From: Paenibacillus sp. YN15 | Lineage (GTDB): Bacteria; Bacillota; Bacilli; Paenibacillales; NBRC-103111 | Direction of reading: 5' to 3' | DNA length: 51,402 nucleotides | Assembly (NCBI RefSeq): GCF_003285005.1 | Contig: NZ_QMFA01000049.1 | Span: 1 to 51,402, forward strand | Shown: in pieces, positions 25,858 to 34,376 of the stretch | How positions within the stretch are numbered: position 1 is the first letter of the stretch | Layout: each line of letters begins with the position of its first letter | The notes under the pieces: generated by a model | Database searches by the model: none | Seen by the model: only the letters and a program-made list of their open reading frames with translations | What the model was told of the DNA's origin: nothing | Program-made: the position numbers and the translations under genes

Positions 25858-26478
25858 TTATTGCACCTCTTCAATCCATTGTTTTATTGTCGTCACCATA
25901 CGCTCCTTGCGGCAGCGCTCGGCTGTAAGAATCGCCTGAATACGGCCGCAGGCGGCCTCTACCTGGTCATTGACGATGGCATAATCATAATGCTCCATCA
26001 GCCGCAATTCCTCACGGGCAATGCTCATCCGGCTTCTGATCACATCCTCCGTCTCGGTGCCCCGGGTTACGATCCGGCTTTGCAGTTCATCCAGCGACGG
26101 GGGCAGAAGGAAAATAAACACGCCCTCCGGGAACTTTTTTCTCACCTTCAATGCGCCTTGCACTTCAATTTCCAAAATAATGTCCTGCCCGGAAGCCAGC
26201 GTCTCCTCCACAAATTCCCGGGGCGTCCCGTAATAATTGCCGCAATACTCGGCATATTCCAGGAGATCGTCCGCTTCAATCATGGCGGAGAATTCCTCAC
26301 GGGTTTTGAAGAAATAGTTGACGCCGTGGACTTCCCCTTCTCTCGGCTGGCGCGTAGTGGCCGACACGGAATACACCAGCTCCGTGCCCGTCTTGCGGAG
26401 GGCTGCGCAAACTGTGCCCTTGCCTACACCCGAGGGGCCTGACAGCACCAACAAGATGCCTCTATTCTTATTCGTCAT
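25858..26478 (-). CDS. gmk: guanylate kinase
   Basis: A 206-residue kinase converting GMP to GDP with ATP. Walker A is [11 protein letters not shown] near residues 12-22. The GMP-binding part has [33 protein letters not shown] and [13 protein letters not shown], followed by the lid [20 protein letters not shown] 26478 has AAGGA eight bases upstream; other in-frame starts at 26484 and 26511 are poorly spaced or lack an SD. The gene overlaps the end of remA by 11 nt. Order remA-gmk-rpoZ matches B. subtilis. Confidence 0.96.
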   Translation of the reverse strand: MTNKNRGILLVLSGPSGVGKGTVCAALRKTGTELVYSVSATTRQPREGEVHGVNYFFKTREEFSAMIEADDLLEYAEYCGNYYGTPREFVEETLASGQDIILEIEVQGALKVRKKFPEGVFIFLLPPSLDELQSRIVTRGTETEDVIRSRMSIAREELRLMEHYDYAIVNDQVEAACGRIQAILTAERCRKERMVTTIKQWIEEVQ

Positions 26479-26728
26479 TGTCATCGTCCTTATTGGAGAG
26501 CCGATGGGCAACCGTTTCGGGCTGAACCGCAGACAATATCACGTGATCGCTATCGGTGATGATAACGGCCCTTGTCCTTCTTCCGTAAGTTGCATCGATC
26601 AGCATATGACGGTCCCGGGCTTCCTGGATAATTCTCTTGATCGGCGCCGATTCAGGGCTGACAATGGAGATGATGCGGTTGGCGGATACGATATTCCCGA
26701 ATCCGATATTGATAAGTTTGATGGCCAT
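26468..26728 (-). CDS. remA: extracellular matrix regulator RemA (DUF370)
   Basis: An 86-residue DUF370 protein; B. subtilis RemA is a DNA-binding activator of biofilm matrix and osmoprotection genes that forms ring-like oligomers. The whole family core is present: [24 protein letters not shown], then [28 protein letters not shown] precedes the ATG. The acidic KDDDNDE tail overlaps the start of gmk. It lies after yicC as in B. subtilis yloC-ylzA-gmk. Confidence 0.95.
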   Translation of the reverse strand: MAIKLINIGFGNIVSANRIISIVSPESAPIKRIIQEARDRHMLIDATYGRRTRAVIITDSDHVILSAVQPETVAHRLSNKDDDNDE

Positions 26729-26873
26729 CTTGGTCCTCCTCGCCTGTGCCGGTTCCCCGGGCCTTATAAGGGATTACGCGCCGGCAGGCAAAAATGTTGG
26801 AAAATGAAGCTGATCTGGCATTTATATCAGGAAGGCGCGAGTCTTACACCAGTATCGTCCTTCTTATTCCCGC

Positions 26874-27758
26874 TTATTCGATATTTTGCACCTGTTCGCG
26901 GATTTTTTCAAGCTCCGCTTTCAATTCCACCACCAGCCTGGACAGCTCGTAGCGGTTGGCCTTGGAGCCGACGGTATTAACCTCCCGGTTCATCTCCTGA
27001 ATCAGGAAATCCAGCTTCCGTCCCACAGGCTCCTCCGCGTCCAGCAGCCCGGCAAACTGCGCCATATGGCTGGCAAGGCGGGTAAGCTCCTCATCGATGC
27101 TGCACCGGTCCGCCATCAGGGCGGTTTCCTGCTCCAGCCTGCCGGCGTCCATCACCGTATCCTGGGGCAGCAGCTCCTGAATTCTGGCCGCCAGCTTCCG
27201 GCGGTAATCCTCCGCCACCTCCGGCGCAATCGCCTTCATGGCAGCCAGGTGCCCGTCAAGCACCGCCAGCCTGCGGATCAGGTCCTCGTGAAGATGGGCG
27301 CCTTCAGCCGCCCGCATGGCAGCCAGCTGCGCCGCCGCTTCCTCCACGCAGGCCATCAGCTCCCGCTCCGGAAAAGCCGCTTCGCCCAGGCTGCTCTCGC
27401 CGGGATGAAGCAAATCCGGGACATTCAGGAGCTCCCCCAGCCGGGGCTCATCCTGCAAGCCAAATTTGGCCTTCAGTTGGCCTGCCGCTTCCATATAGGC
27501 GGCGGCAAGGTCCCAATCAATCAGCAGCGTCTTGCCGGATTGCCCATCCGGCTCCACGGTGACATACACATCCGCACGCCCCCGCTTGATATCGCGGGCC
27601 ACGCACTTCTTGATGCCGTCTTCCAAAGACAGCCATTCCCGGTTGATTCTGACCGAGGTCTCCGCATAACGGTGGTTCACGGATCGTATTTCAACCTGGA
27701 TGCGGAATCCGGGAAGCTTCCGGCTGGACTGGCCAAAACCGGTCATACTGCGAATCAT
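26874..27758 (-). CDS. yicC: YicC-family endoribonuclease
   Basis: A 294-residue YicC/YloC protein. The family was recently shown to include RNA endonucleases that help degrade small and messenger RNAs. The characteristic N-terminus SMTGFGQSS and EIRSVNHRYAETSVRI is present, as is the C-terminal DUF1732 region with QDTVMDAGRLEQETALMADRCSIDEELTRL and FLIQEMNREVNTVGSKAN. No signal peptide or membrane segment. The SD is weak. It lies 145 bp upstream of remA without a visible terminator, so it may be the first gene of the remA-gmk-rpoZ transcript. Confidence 0.93.
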   Translation of the reverse strand: MIRSMTGFGQSSRKLPGFRIQVEIRSVNHRYAETSVRINREWLSLEDGIKKCVARDIKRGRADVYVTVEPDGQSGKTLLIDWDLAAAYMEAAGQLKAKFGLQDEPRLGELLNVPDLLHPGESSLGEAAFPERELMACVEEAAAQLAAMRAAEGAHLHEDLIRRLAVLDGHLAAMKAIAPEVAEDYRRKLAARIQELLPQDTVMDAGRLEQETALMADRCSIDEELTRLASHMAQFAGLLDAEEPVGRKLDFLIQEMNREVNTVGSKANRYELSRLVVELKAELEKIREQVQNIE

Positions 27759-27781
27759 GCCATCACATCCGATATCCTATT

Positions 27782-29695
27782 CTAATTCATTTTGCTCAAG
27801 GGTACAAGTGGAAAAACCCTTTCTTTGGCATACCGCGTCAGCTCTGCCGTCATTTCATAAAACAGCATGGGCGTCATCAGATAAATGCCGTTAAACCTTC
27901 CGAGAATAACATCCACCAGCTCCTTGGCCAGCTTCACGCCCATCCGCCTGCCCTCTTCCCCTTCCAGACCGGCCATCTGGCTGCGGACGGCATCGGGAAT
28001 CCGGATGCCCGGAACCTCATTATGGAGAAACTCGGCGTTGCGGCCGCTGATCAGCGGCATGATGCCCACAAAAATCGGGGCCGAAATATGGCGTGTAGCC
28101 TGATACAGTCTCTCCACCATGGACGCGTCGTAAACCGGCTGGGTCATAAAATAATCGGCGCCGGCCTCGATTTTTTTCTCCATGCGCAGAACGGCTTTAT
28201 CGATATATTTCACATTGGGATCAAAAGCCGACCCTACCACGAAGCTTGCCCGCTGCTTCAGGGGTTTGCCGGAGAAGGCAATGCCTTCGTTCAATTGCTT
28301 GGACATGCGGATCAACTCGAAGGAATTCAGATCGTACACGGAGCTGGCTCCCGGCAAATCCCCCACGCCTGCAGGGTCTCCCGTAATGGCCAGCAGATGG
28401 TCGATGCCCAGGGCGTGCAGCCCCATCAGATGGCTTTGGGTGCCGATGAGATTGCGGTCCCGGCAAGCCACATGCAACAGCGGCCGCATGCCCAGCCTGT
28501 CCTTGACCAGATAGCCCATGGCCAAATTGCTCATCCGGATCTGGGCCAAGGAATTGTCCGCCATGGTAATGGCATCCGCTCCGGCATCCCGCAGGACGGC
28601 CGCTCCGGTCATGAATTTGGCGGAGGCCAGATCCCGGGGAGAGTCCAGCTCGACGATCACCGTGACGGAATCCCGGACCAGCTCCACAATGGAGGGCTGG
28701 CCGCCGGACGCCGGAGCTTCAGCCGAGGGCTCGGCCACCGTCACCTTTTCCCGGCGCTCCGCCTTCGCCTTGTCCTGGCCGCCGGACGCCGGGGCAGGGG
28801 CATATCCCGCAAGCGCCTTGGCGATGGCGGCGATATGCTCCGGGGTCGTGCCGCAGCAGCCGCCGATGATCCGCGCTCCCGCCGCGGCAAACTTCAGCGC
28901 CATATCGGCAAAATATTCGGGCGTGGCCAGATAGGTATACCGGCCGTCCACAATGCCGGGCAAACCTGCGTTGGGATAGACGGACAAGGGCACTCCAGGA
29001 GTCCATGAGCTGTCAGCGCCAAGCCTGTCCAAGGCCCGCAGGATGCCGCCGGGACCGCTGTGGCAGTTGAAGCCCGCCACATCCGCGCCGCCTTCGAGGA
29101 GGCGCTTGAAGGCGGCAGCATAAGCGGCTCCGTCCAGGGTCAGGCCGTTGCCGTCCGTAGCCAGCTGGCAAATTACCGGGACCCGGCCATCCACCAGGCG
29201 AACCGCCTCCAAGGCCGCTTCCAGCTCCTCCAGCAGGTAATAGGTTTCGAGAATGATCCCGTCCACACCCTCTTCCAGCAGAGCCTCGGCCTGCTCCCTG
29301 ACATTCTGCCGGACCCGCTCCTTGCCTGCGGGGCGCTTCCGGCCTCCCGCCAACGAGCCGATGGCCCCCAGCACATAGGCCGCATCTCCCGCAGCCTCTC
29401 TGGCCAGGCGCACTCCCGCCCGGTTAATGGCAGCCACGTCCTGCTCCAGGCCGAACTTGGACAGCTTGTCCCGGTTGGCCGAGTAGGTGTTGGTTTCCAC
29501 CAGCTGTGCGCCGGCCTCCACGTAGCGGCGGTGAATATCCAGAATGATGTCCGGCTTCTCCAGATTGAATTCCTCATATGAAGCCCCTACCGGAAAACCC
29601 AGCTGGTACAAATAGGTGCCCATGGCGCCGTCTCCCGTCAGCCTTCCGTGAAGAAGGGCCTCCCGGAGATCGGGAAGCCGCTGACCTTCTCCCAT
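27782..29695 (-). CDS. yitJ: bifunctional homocysteine S-methyltransferase / 5,10-methylenetetrahydrofolate reductase
   Basis: A 637-residue YitJ-type fusion. The N-terminal methyltransferase (about 1-295) has the DGAMGTYLY segment, a zinc-binding cysteine in FNCHSGPGG and the Cys pair in GGCCGTTPEH. An Ala/Gly/Pro linker with charged residues (about 300-335) joins it to a C-terminal methylenetetrahydrofolate reductase barrel with VIVELDSPRD, ITMADNSLAQIR, LLAITGDPAGVGD and DYFMTQPVYDA. Together they reduce methylene-THF and methylate homocysteine to methionine. ATG 29695 is preferred because GGGAGGAATCGTG stands right before it; the ATG at 29710 has no SD. Many Bacillales yitJ genes have an S-box leader, but none fits in the 68 bp to dapF. 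Confidence 0.93.
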   Translation of the reverse strand: MGEGQRLPDLREALLHGRLTGDGAMGTYLYQLGFPVGASYEEFNLEKPDIILDIHRRYVEAGAQLVETNTYSANRDKLSKFGLEQDVAAINRAGVRLAREAAGDAAYVLGAIGSLAGGRKRPAGKERVRQNVREQAEALLEEGVDGIILETYYLLEELEAALEAVRLVDGRVPVICQLATDGNGLTLDGAAYAAAFKRLLEGGADVAGFNCHSGPGGILRALDRLGADSSWTPGVPLSVYPNAGLPGIVDGRYTYLATPEYFADMALKFAAAGARIIGGCCGTTPEHIAAIAKALAGYAPAPASGGQDKAKAERREKVTVAEPSAEAPASGGQPSIVELVRDSVTVIVELDSPRDLASAKFMTGAAVLRDAGADAITMADNSLAQIRMSNLAMGYLVKDRLGMRPLLHVACRDRNLIGTQSHLMGLHALGIDHLLAITGDPAGVGDLPGASSVYDLNSFELIRMSKQLNEGIAFSGKPLKQRASFVVGSAFDPNVKYIDKAVLRMEKKIEAGADYFMTQPVYDASMVERLYQATRHISAPIFVGIMPLISGRNAEFLHNEVPGIRIPDAVRSQMAGLEGEEGRRMGVKLAKELVDVILGRFNGIYLMTPMLFYEMTAELTRYAKERVFPLVPLSKMN

Positions 29696-29763
29696 CACGA
29701 TTCCTCCCATATTTGTCTATACATCAATCGGCGGCAGCCTCCATAACCTGGCCAGGTCGGGGA

Positions 29764-30600
29764 TTAAACAGACAGTCTGCCCGTATACACCTCTTCCGCC
29801 GGGCCGGTCATGTAGACATGGTTGTCGGCTTCGCTCCATTCGATCAGGAGCTCGCCGCCCTTCAGCGACACAACGGCCGTTCTGCCGGTGAGCCCGTTGA
29901 GCACCGAGGAGACCAAGGTCGCGCAGGCGCCTGTGCCGCAGGCCAGGGTCGGTCCCGCGCCTCTTTCCCAGACCCGCATATCCACATAATCCCGGGATTT
30001 GACAGTGGCGAATTCCACGTTGACCTTCCGCGGGAACATGGGATGCTTCTCCAGCTTCGGGCCCCAGGCGTACAGATCGAAGCTTACCGCATCATCCACA
30101 TAGATGACACAGTGGGGATTGCCCATGGACACCGCCGTAAAGCGGAATTCCCGGCCGTCCACCTCAATGGGATGATGGATCACCTGCTCCGCGTCCACAG
30201 TGGTGGGCACCTGCAGCCCCTTCAGAATCGGCGCTCCCATATCCACCCTGACCTTCACCGCTTTGCCGTTCTCCGCCGTCAGCTGCACCCTCTGGGCCCC
30301 GGCGCCGATGGTTTCGATGGTAACCTCGGTCTTGTCCGTCAGGCCGCGGTCATACACATACTTGGCCACACAGCGGATGGCATTGCCGCATTGCTCCGCC
30401 TCCGAGCCGTCCGAATTCATAATCCGCATCATGAAGTCGGCCTTCTCCGACGGCAGAATGTACACCAACCCGTCGGCTCCGATACCGAAAAACCGGTCGC
30501 ACAGCTTTACCGCCAGCTCGCTTGCCTCGGCAGGCAGCGCCGTTTTGCCCGCCACCAGGATAAAGTCGTTGCCCAAACCATGCATTTTGGTAAATTCCAT
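29764..30600 (-). CDS. dapF: diaminopimelate epimerase
   Basis: A 278-residue enzyme converting LL- to meso-diaminopimelate for lysine and peptidoglycan synthesis. The two-cysteine acid/base pair is present: Cys71 in EAEQCGNAIRC and Cys221 in LACGTGACATL. Other landmarks are KMHGLGNDFI at the N-terminus and MGNPHCV. ATG 30600 begins the conserved N-terminus, with AAGGAG eleven bases upstream; an in-frame start at 30645 would add a leader not typical of the family. It lies 68 bp upstream of the methionine gene, so both are probably co-transcribed. Confidence 0.96.
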   Translation of the reverse strand: MEFTKMHGLGNDFILVAGKTALPAEASELAVKLCDRFFGIGADGLVYILPSEKADFMMRIMNSDGSEAEQCGNAIRCVAKYVYDRGLTDKTEVTIETIGAGAQRVQLTAENGKAVKVRVDMGAPILKGLQVPTTVDAEQVIHHPIEVDGREFRFTAVSMGNPHCVIYVDDAVSFDLYAWGPKLEKHPMFPRKVNVEFATVKSRDYVDMRVWERGAGPTLACGTGACATLVSSVLNGLTGRTAVVSLKGGELLIEWSEADNHVYMTGPAEEVYTGRLSV

Positions 30601-30912
30601 CTGTCTACCCGCTCCTTCTATAATAGTCTGCCGGAAGATCGGCATTCACCAAAAGCTTACGCGAGAACGCCCCTGGCGGCCATGTACTTTCAGTATGTTT
30701 TGTTTCACTCGCAGCCGCATAAGAGCAAGCCCATTCCTTAAGCAACAATCATAGCGTATTCCCGGACAAAAGCATAGGGCAAATCTGCAGCCGGCAAAAA
30801 ATGTTTCTTCAATAAATGCTGCGAAACCTCTCTATTGAAATGAAAAGATTATCAATATTTGCTATACTTAAAATTCAATAGCAAGCACATTAACGAGACC
30901 GGAGAGTAAAAC
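30601..30912. other. divergent intergenic region between dapF and the hybrid kinase
   Basis: About 310 bp without a gene. Toward the kinase, TGC followed by TATACT (30863-30868) is a candidate extended -10 element 45 bp before the start codon, with AT-rich sequence upstream and no strong -35. Toward dapF, TATTAT lies near 30617-30622 on the minus strand without a convincing -35. Confidence 0.4.
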
Positions 30913-33510
30913 ATGACCTTTCGCAACCGCTTGATCGCCGGCTTTTCCGCCATCCTCCTATTGATCACCATATTCAGCGCGCTGGTATATTACCTTGGCA
31001 ATACCCTTGACGCAAAGCTGGGCAATATCGTCAATGACCGTTATGTCAAGGTGAGACTGGGGGAGAGGATTCTCTCCAACGCCAGCCAAATTCAGAACCT
31101 GATCAATTTGAACACCCTTAATCCGGACCAGCAAACCATCGACCAGCCCAAGCTCCAGCAGCTTGACTCCCAAATCCGCGAGGACTTTGTCCGTTTGGAC
31201 GAGTTAACCCGTTTGACAGAGGGAAAGACTTTTTTGAAACATGCAAAGGACAGCTTTTCCGTGTACGAGCAAAGGTTTCAGGAGATCACCGCCCTTATCA
31301 ATGAAAGCGTGGAGCTGAACGACAACTCGCGTCTGCGGAATGTCTACAATCTGGAGGTTGCGCGCAAGGCTTTTGCCGAAACCATGGGCCAGTATATCAG
31401 CTTCCAGGAAGAAGTTATGGTGGCCACCTCCGATGAATCCAAAGCGTCCATTGAACGCTCGAAGCTGATCATTGTCGGCTTTTGGCTGCTGCTGGTTTTG
31501 TTATCCGTGCTGATCGGCTCCAATGTTATGCGGGGGGCGCTGCGCAGCATCAACCGGATCAGCAGTGTGATGGATGATTTTGAAGCGGGGCATCAAGGGT
31601 CTCTGCCGCGTATCCACATAGCGGAAAAGGATGAGATCAGCGATATTGCCGTCGCCTACAACAGGATGGCCGACGCCCTGGAGGAACGGGAAAACCGGGA
31701 AAAGCTCTACCAACAGAAGCTGGAGGCTGAAAACTGGATCAAAACCAATCTGGCCGATGTGGCTTCCATTTACCAGGATAATCGGGATCTGGCTGCCTTA
31801 AGCGATAAGCTGCTGTCCAAAATCGTGCCTCTGATGAGGGCTTCCTGCGCAAGCTTATATGTGATGGATCTCAACACCGAAACCCCGGTGTATGTGCGGA
31901 CAGGGGCTTACGCCTGGGACATCCGCTCCGATATCCAAGACAGCTTCGTCTTTGGCGAAGGCCTGGTGGGCCAATGCGCCAAGGAAGGCAAGCTCCTGGA
32001 CCTCCAGGTTCCGGAGCACTATATCCGCGTTTTTTCCGGTGCGGGCTCGGCGCAGCCTGACCATCTGCTGCTCCTGCCCGTCTCCCACAGGGGAGAGGTG
32101 ATTGCCGTGCTTGAGCTTGCCTCCTTCCAGCCTATTGAGGGCAGCCGGATGAATCTTCTGGCGGAAATCGCCAACCACTCCCTGGGCACCTCCATTCGCA
32201 ACCTGCAATACCAGAAGCACGTGGAGCAGCTGTTCTCCGAGTCCCAGACCTACAATGAAGAGCTTCAGGTGCAATCCGAGGAGCTGCTGCAGCAGCAGGA
32301 GGCCCTCCGCAGCCTGAATGAACGCCTGGAGGAGCAGGTCAAAATCTCCGGGATGAATTCCCGCTATAAATCGGAATTTCTGGCCAATATGTCCCATGAG
32401 CTGCGGACTCCGCTGAACAGTATTCTGGTCCTGGCGCAGATTCTGCGGGAAAACAAGGACGGCAACATGAGCCCCAAACAGCGGGAATACGCGGAAACCA
32501 TGGTGATGTCGGGGAACCAGCTGCTGAATCTGATCAACGATATTCTGGACCTGTCCAAGATTGAGGCCGGCCAAATGACCCTTCTTGAGGAGAGCTTCCC
32601 TCTCCAGGAGCCGATTCATGAGCTGAACCAGCAATTCCTGCCCATGATGGACCGCAAAGGCCTTGCCTTCAACCTGCTGATGGCGGAGGAGCTGAAGGCG
32701 ATGCATGTGAGTCTGGACAAGCAACGGCTGCTTCAAATCCTGCGGAACCTCTTGTCCAATGCGCTGAAATTCACCGAATCCGGCTCTGTCACCCTGCGGG
32801 TGTACGTCCATGAGGAGGAGCCCTTTGCCCTGGGCTTTGAGGTCACGGATACGGGCATCGGCATTTCGCCGGAGCATCAGATCGGCATATTCGAAGCCTT
32901 CCGCCAGGTAGAAAGCAATACCAGCCGCAAATTCGGCGGGACAGGCTTGGGCCTGGCCATTTCCCAGGAGCTGGCCACTCTGATGGGGGGCTCCATTTCG
33001 GTGAAAAGCACCCTTAATGCCGGCAGCACCTTTCTCTTGACCCTGCCCGTTGACGGAAGCTACTGCGCCAGACTGCAGGAAAGCGCCGCAGCTCTGGAGC
33101 CCTCTCCCCTGCCCATGGATATGGCGGATCATGATTTTTCGATTCTGCTGGTGGATGATGATATGCGCAATATTTATTCCCTCTCCGCCGTGCTGGAGGA
33201 GCATAATTACCGCGTCATCTGCGCCTCCAACGGCGAAGAGGCCCTGTCCACCCTGGAAACCCGGGAGGTGGATTTGGTGTTGATGGATATTATGATGCCC
33301 GATATGGATGGATATGAAGCCATGCGGATCATCCGCCGGTCTCCCGTGTTCGGCAAAATCCCCATCATTGCCCTGACAGCGAAGGCGATGAAGGAAGACC
33401 GGGATTTGTGCATTGAAGCGGGGGCCGATGATTATATCAGCAAGCCTGTCAGACTGGACAAGCTGCTCTCGATTATCCAGGTTTGGCTGCCCGGAAGGAA
33501 TTCGTCATGA
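30913..33510 (+). CDS. membrane hybrid sensor histidine kinase with GAF and receiver domains
   Basis: An 865-residue hybrid kinase. A first membrane helix (about 8-28) and a second (about 188-208) flank an extracytoplasmic helical sensor region of about 160 residues, resembling a CHASE3 or four-helix-bundle sensor. Then follow HAMP (about 210-262), GAF (about 275-435), a Gln/Glu-rich coiled coil (about 440-480), HisKA with phospho-acceptor His495 in NMSHELRTPLNS, HATPase with LLSNALKFTESG, DTGIGI and GGTGLGLAIS, and a C-terminal receiver domain with phospho-acceptor Asp792 in LMDIMMPDMDG. The signal is unknown. Its TGA overlaps the following cheR-like start (ATGA). The SD is GGAGAG. Confidence 0.93.
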   Translation: MTFRNRLIAGFSAILLLITIFSALVYYLGNTLDAKLGNIVNDRYVKVRLGERILSNASQIQNLINLNTLNPDQQTIDQPKLQQLDSQIREDFVRLDELTRLTEGKTFLKHAKDSFSVYEQRFQEITALINESVELNDNSRLRNVYNLEVARKAFAETMGQYISFQEEVMVATSDESKASIERSKLIIVGFWLLLVLLSVLIGSNVMRGALRSINRISSVMDDFEAGHQGSLPRIHIAEKDEISDIAVAYNRMADALEERENREKLYQQKLEAENWIKTNLADVASIYQDNRDLAALSDKLLSKIVPLMRASCASLYVMDLNTETPVYVRTGAYAWDIRSDIQDSFVFGEGLVGQCAKEGKLLDLQVPEHYIRVFSGAGSAQPDHLLLLPVSHRGEVIAVLELASFQPIEGSRMNLLAEIANHSLGTSIRNLQYQKHVEQLFSESQTYNEELQVQSEELLQQQEALRSLNERLEEQVKISGMNSRYKSEFLANMSHELRTPLNSILVLAQILRENKDGNMSPKQREYAETMVMSGNQLLNLINDILDLSKIEAGQMTLLEESFPLQEPIHELNQQFLPMMDRKGLAFNLLMAEELKAMHVSLDKQRLLQILRNLLSNALKFTESGSVTLRVYVHEEEPFALGFEVTDTGIGISPEHQIGIFEAFRQVESNTSRKFGGTGLGLAISQELATLMGGSISVKSTLNAGSTFLLTLPVDGSYCARLQESAAALEPSPLPMDMADHDFSILLVDDDMRNIYSLSAVLEEHNYRVICASNGEEALSTLETREVDLVLMDIMMPDMDGYEAMRIIRRSPVFGKIPIIALTAKAMKEDRDLCIEAGADDYISKPVRLDKLLSIIQVWLPGRNSS

Positions 33511-34358
33511 CCGATCTCCTGAACGTTACCGCCAATGCTGCCGAGCAAATTGAAGTCAGGCTGCTTCTGGAGGGCATTTATCAGATGTACGGCTATGATT
33601 TCCGCCAATATTCCGAATCGTCGGTAACCCGGCGCATTCTGTACCGGATGAAGGCGGAAGGGCTGTCCAGCATTTCCCAATTGCAGGAGAAGATTTTGCG
33701 GGAGCCCTCCCTTTGGAAAAAGCTGTTTAATGACATCTGCATCCCCGTTACCGAAATGTTCCGGGACCCGCCCTTTTTCCAGGTGCTGCGCCAGCAGCTG
33801 CTTCCCGAGCTGCGCAAGCTGGACCGGATTCAGATCTGGCATGCGGGCTGCTCCACCGGCGAGGAGGCATACTCCCTGGCCATTCTGCTGAAGGAGGAGA
33901 ATCTGTACGACAGATGCAGCATCTTTGCCACGGACCTGAACGACGATTGGCTGGCCCAGGCCAAGGAGGGAAAGTACCCTATTGACCGGATGCAGAATTA
34001 CACCCGCAATTATATTTTGTCGGGAGGGTATCTCCCCTTTTCCAACTATTACACCGTCTCGGAGCATCATGCCGTAATCGAGCCGGAGCTGCGGAGCAAT
34101 ATCACCTTCGCCCGCCACAATCTGGCCACGGACAAATCCTTCAATGAATTCCACCTCATCATCTGCCGCAATGTGATGATCTATTTCCAGCGTTCGCTGC
34201 AGCAGGATGTGTTGAGACTGTTTATGAAAAGCCTGTCGGCGGGGGGGTTTTTGGCATTGGGGAGCAAGGAGGCCCTGACCCTGTTTAAGGAAAATGAACG
34301 TCTGGAATGGGAGCCGTTTATGCTGCAGCACAGAATCTACCGCTTCCATAACCAATAA
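33507..34358 (+). CDS. CheR-type protein glutamate methyltransferase
   Basis: A 283-residue SAM-dependent methyltransferase of the CheR family, which methylates glutamates of chemoreceptor-like coiled coils. A helical N-terminal domain precedes the SAM fold; motifs are WHAGCSTGEEAYSLAILL, ATDLNDDWLAQAKEG and IICRNVMIYF. ATG 33507 overlaps the kinase stop and has GGAAGGAA upstream; a start at 33483 would lie inside the kinase frame without an SD. There is no receptor, CheB, CheA or CheW gene nearby, so its target is probably a coiled-coil or receiver-linked region of the two flanking kinases (inference). It is followed after 18 bp by another kinase. Confidence 0.92.
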   Translation: MTDLLNVTANAAEQIEVRLLLEGIYQMYGYDFRQYSESSVTRRILYRMKAEGLSSISQLQEKILREPSLWKKLFNDICIPVTEMFRDPPFFQVLRQQLLPELRKLDRIQIWHAGCSTGEEAYSLAILLKEENLYDRCSIFATDLNDDWLAQAKEGKYPIDRMQNYTRNYILSGGYLPFSNYYTVSEHHAVIEPELRSNITFARHNLATDKSFNEFHLIICRNVMIYFQRSLQQDVLRLFMKSLSAGGFLALGSKEALTLFKENERLEWEPFMLQHRIYRFHNQ

Positions 34359-34376
34359 AAAGGGGAGAACAAGGCC

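Noticed and set aside
29696-29763. Possible S-box (SAM riboswitch) before the methionine gene yitJ
   Set aside because: Only 68 bp separate it from dapF and none of the S-box helices is visible; a leader could exist only upstream of dapF, where none was seen either.
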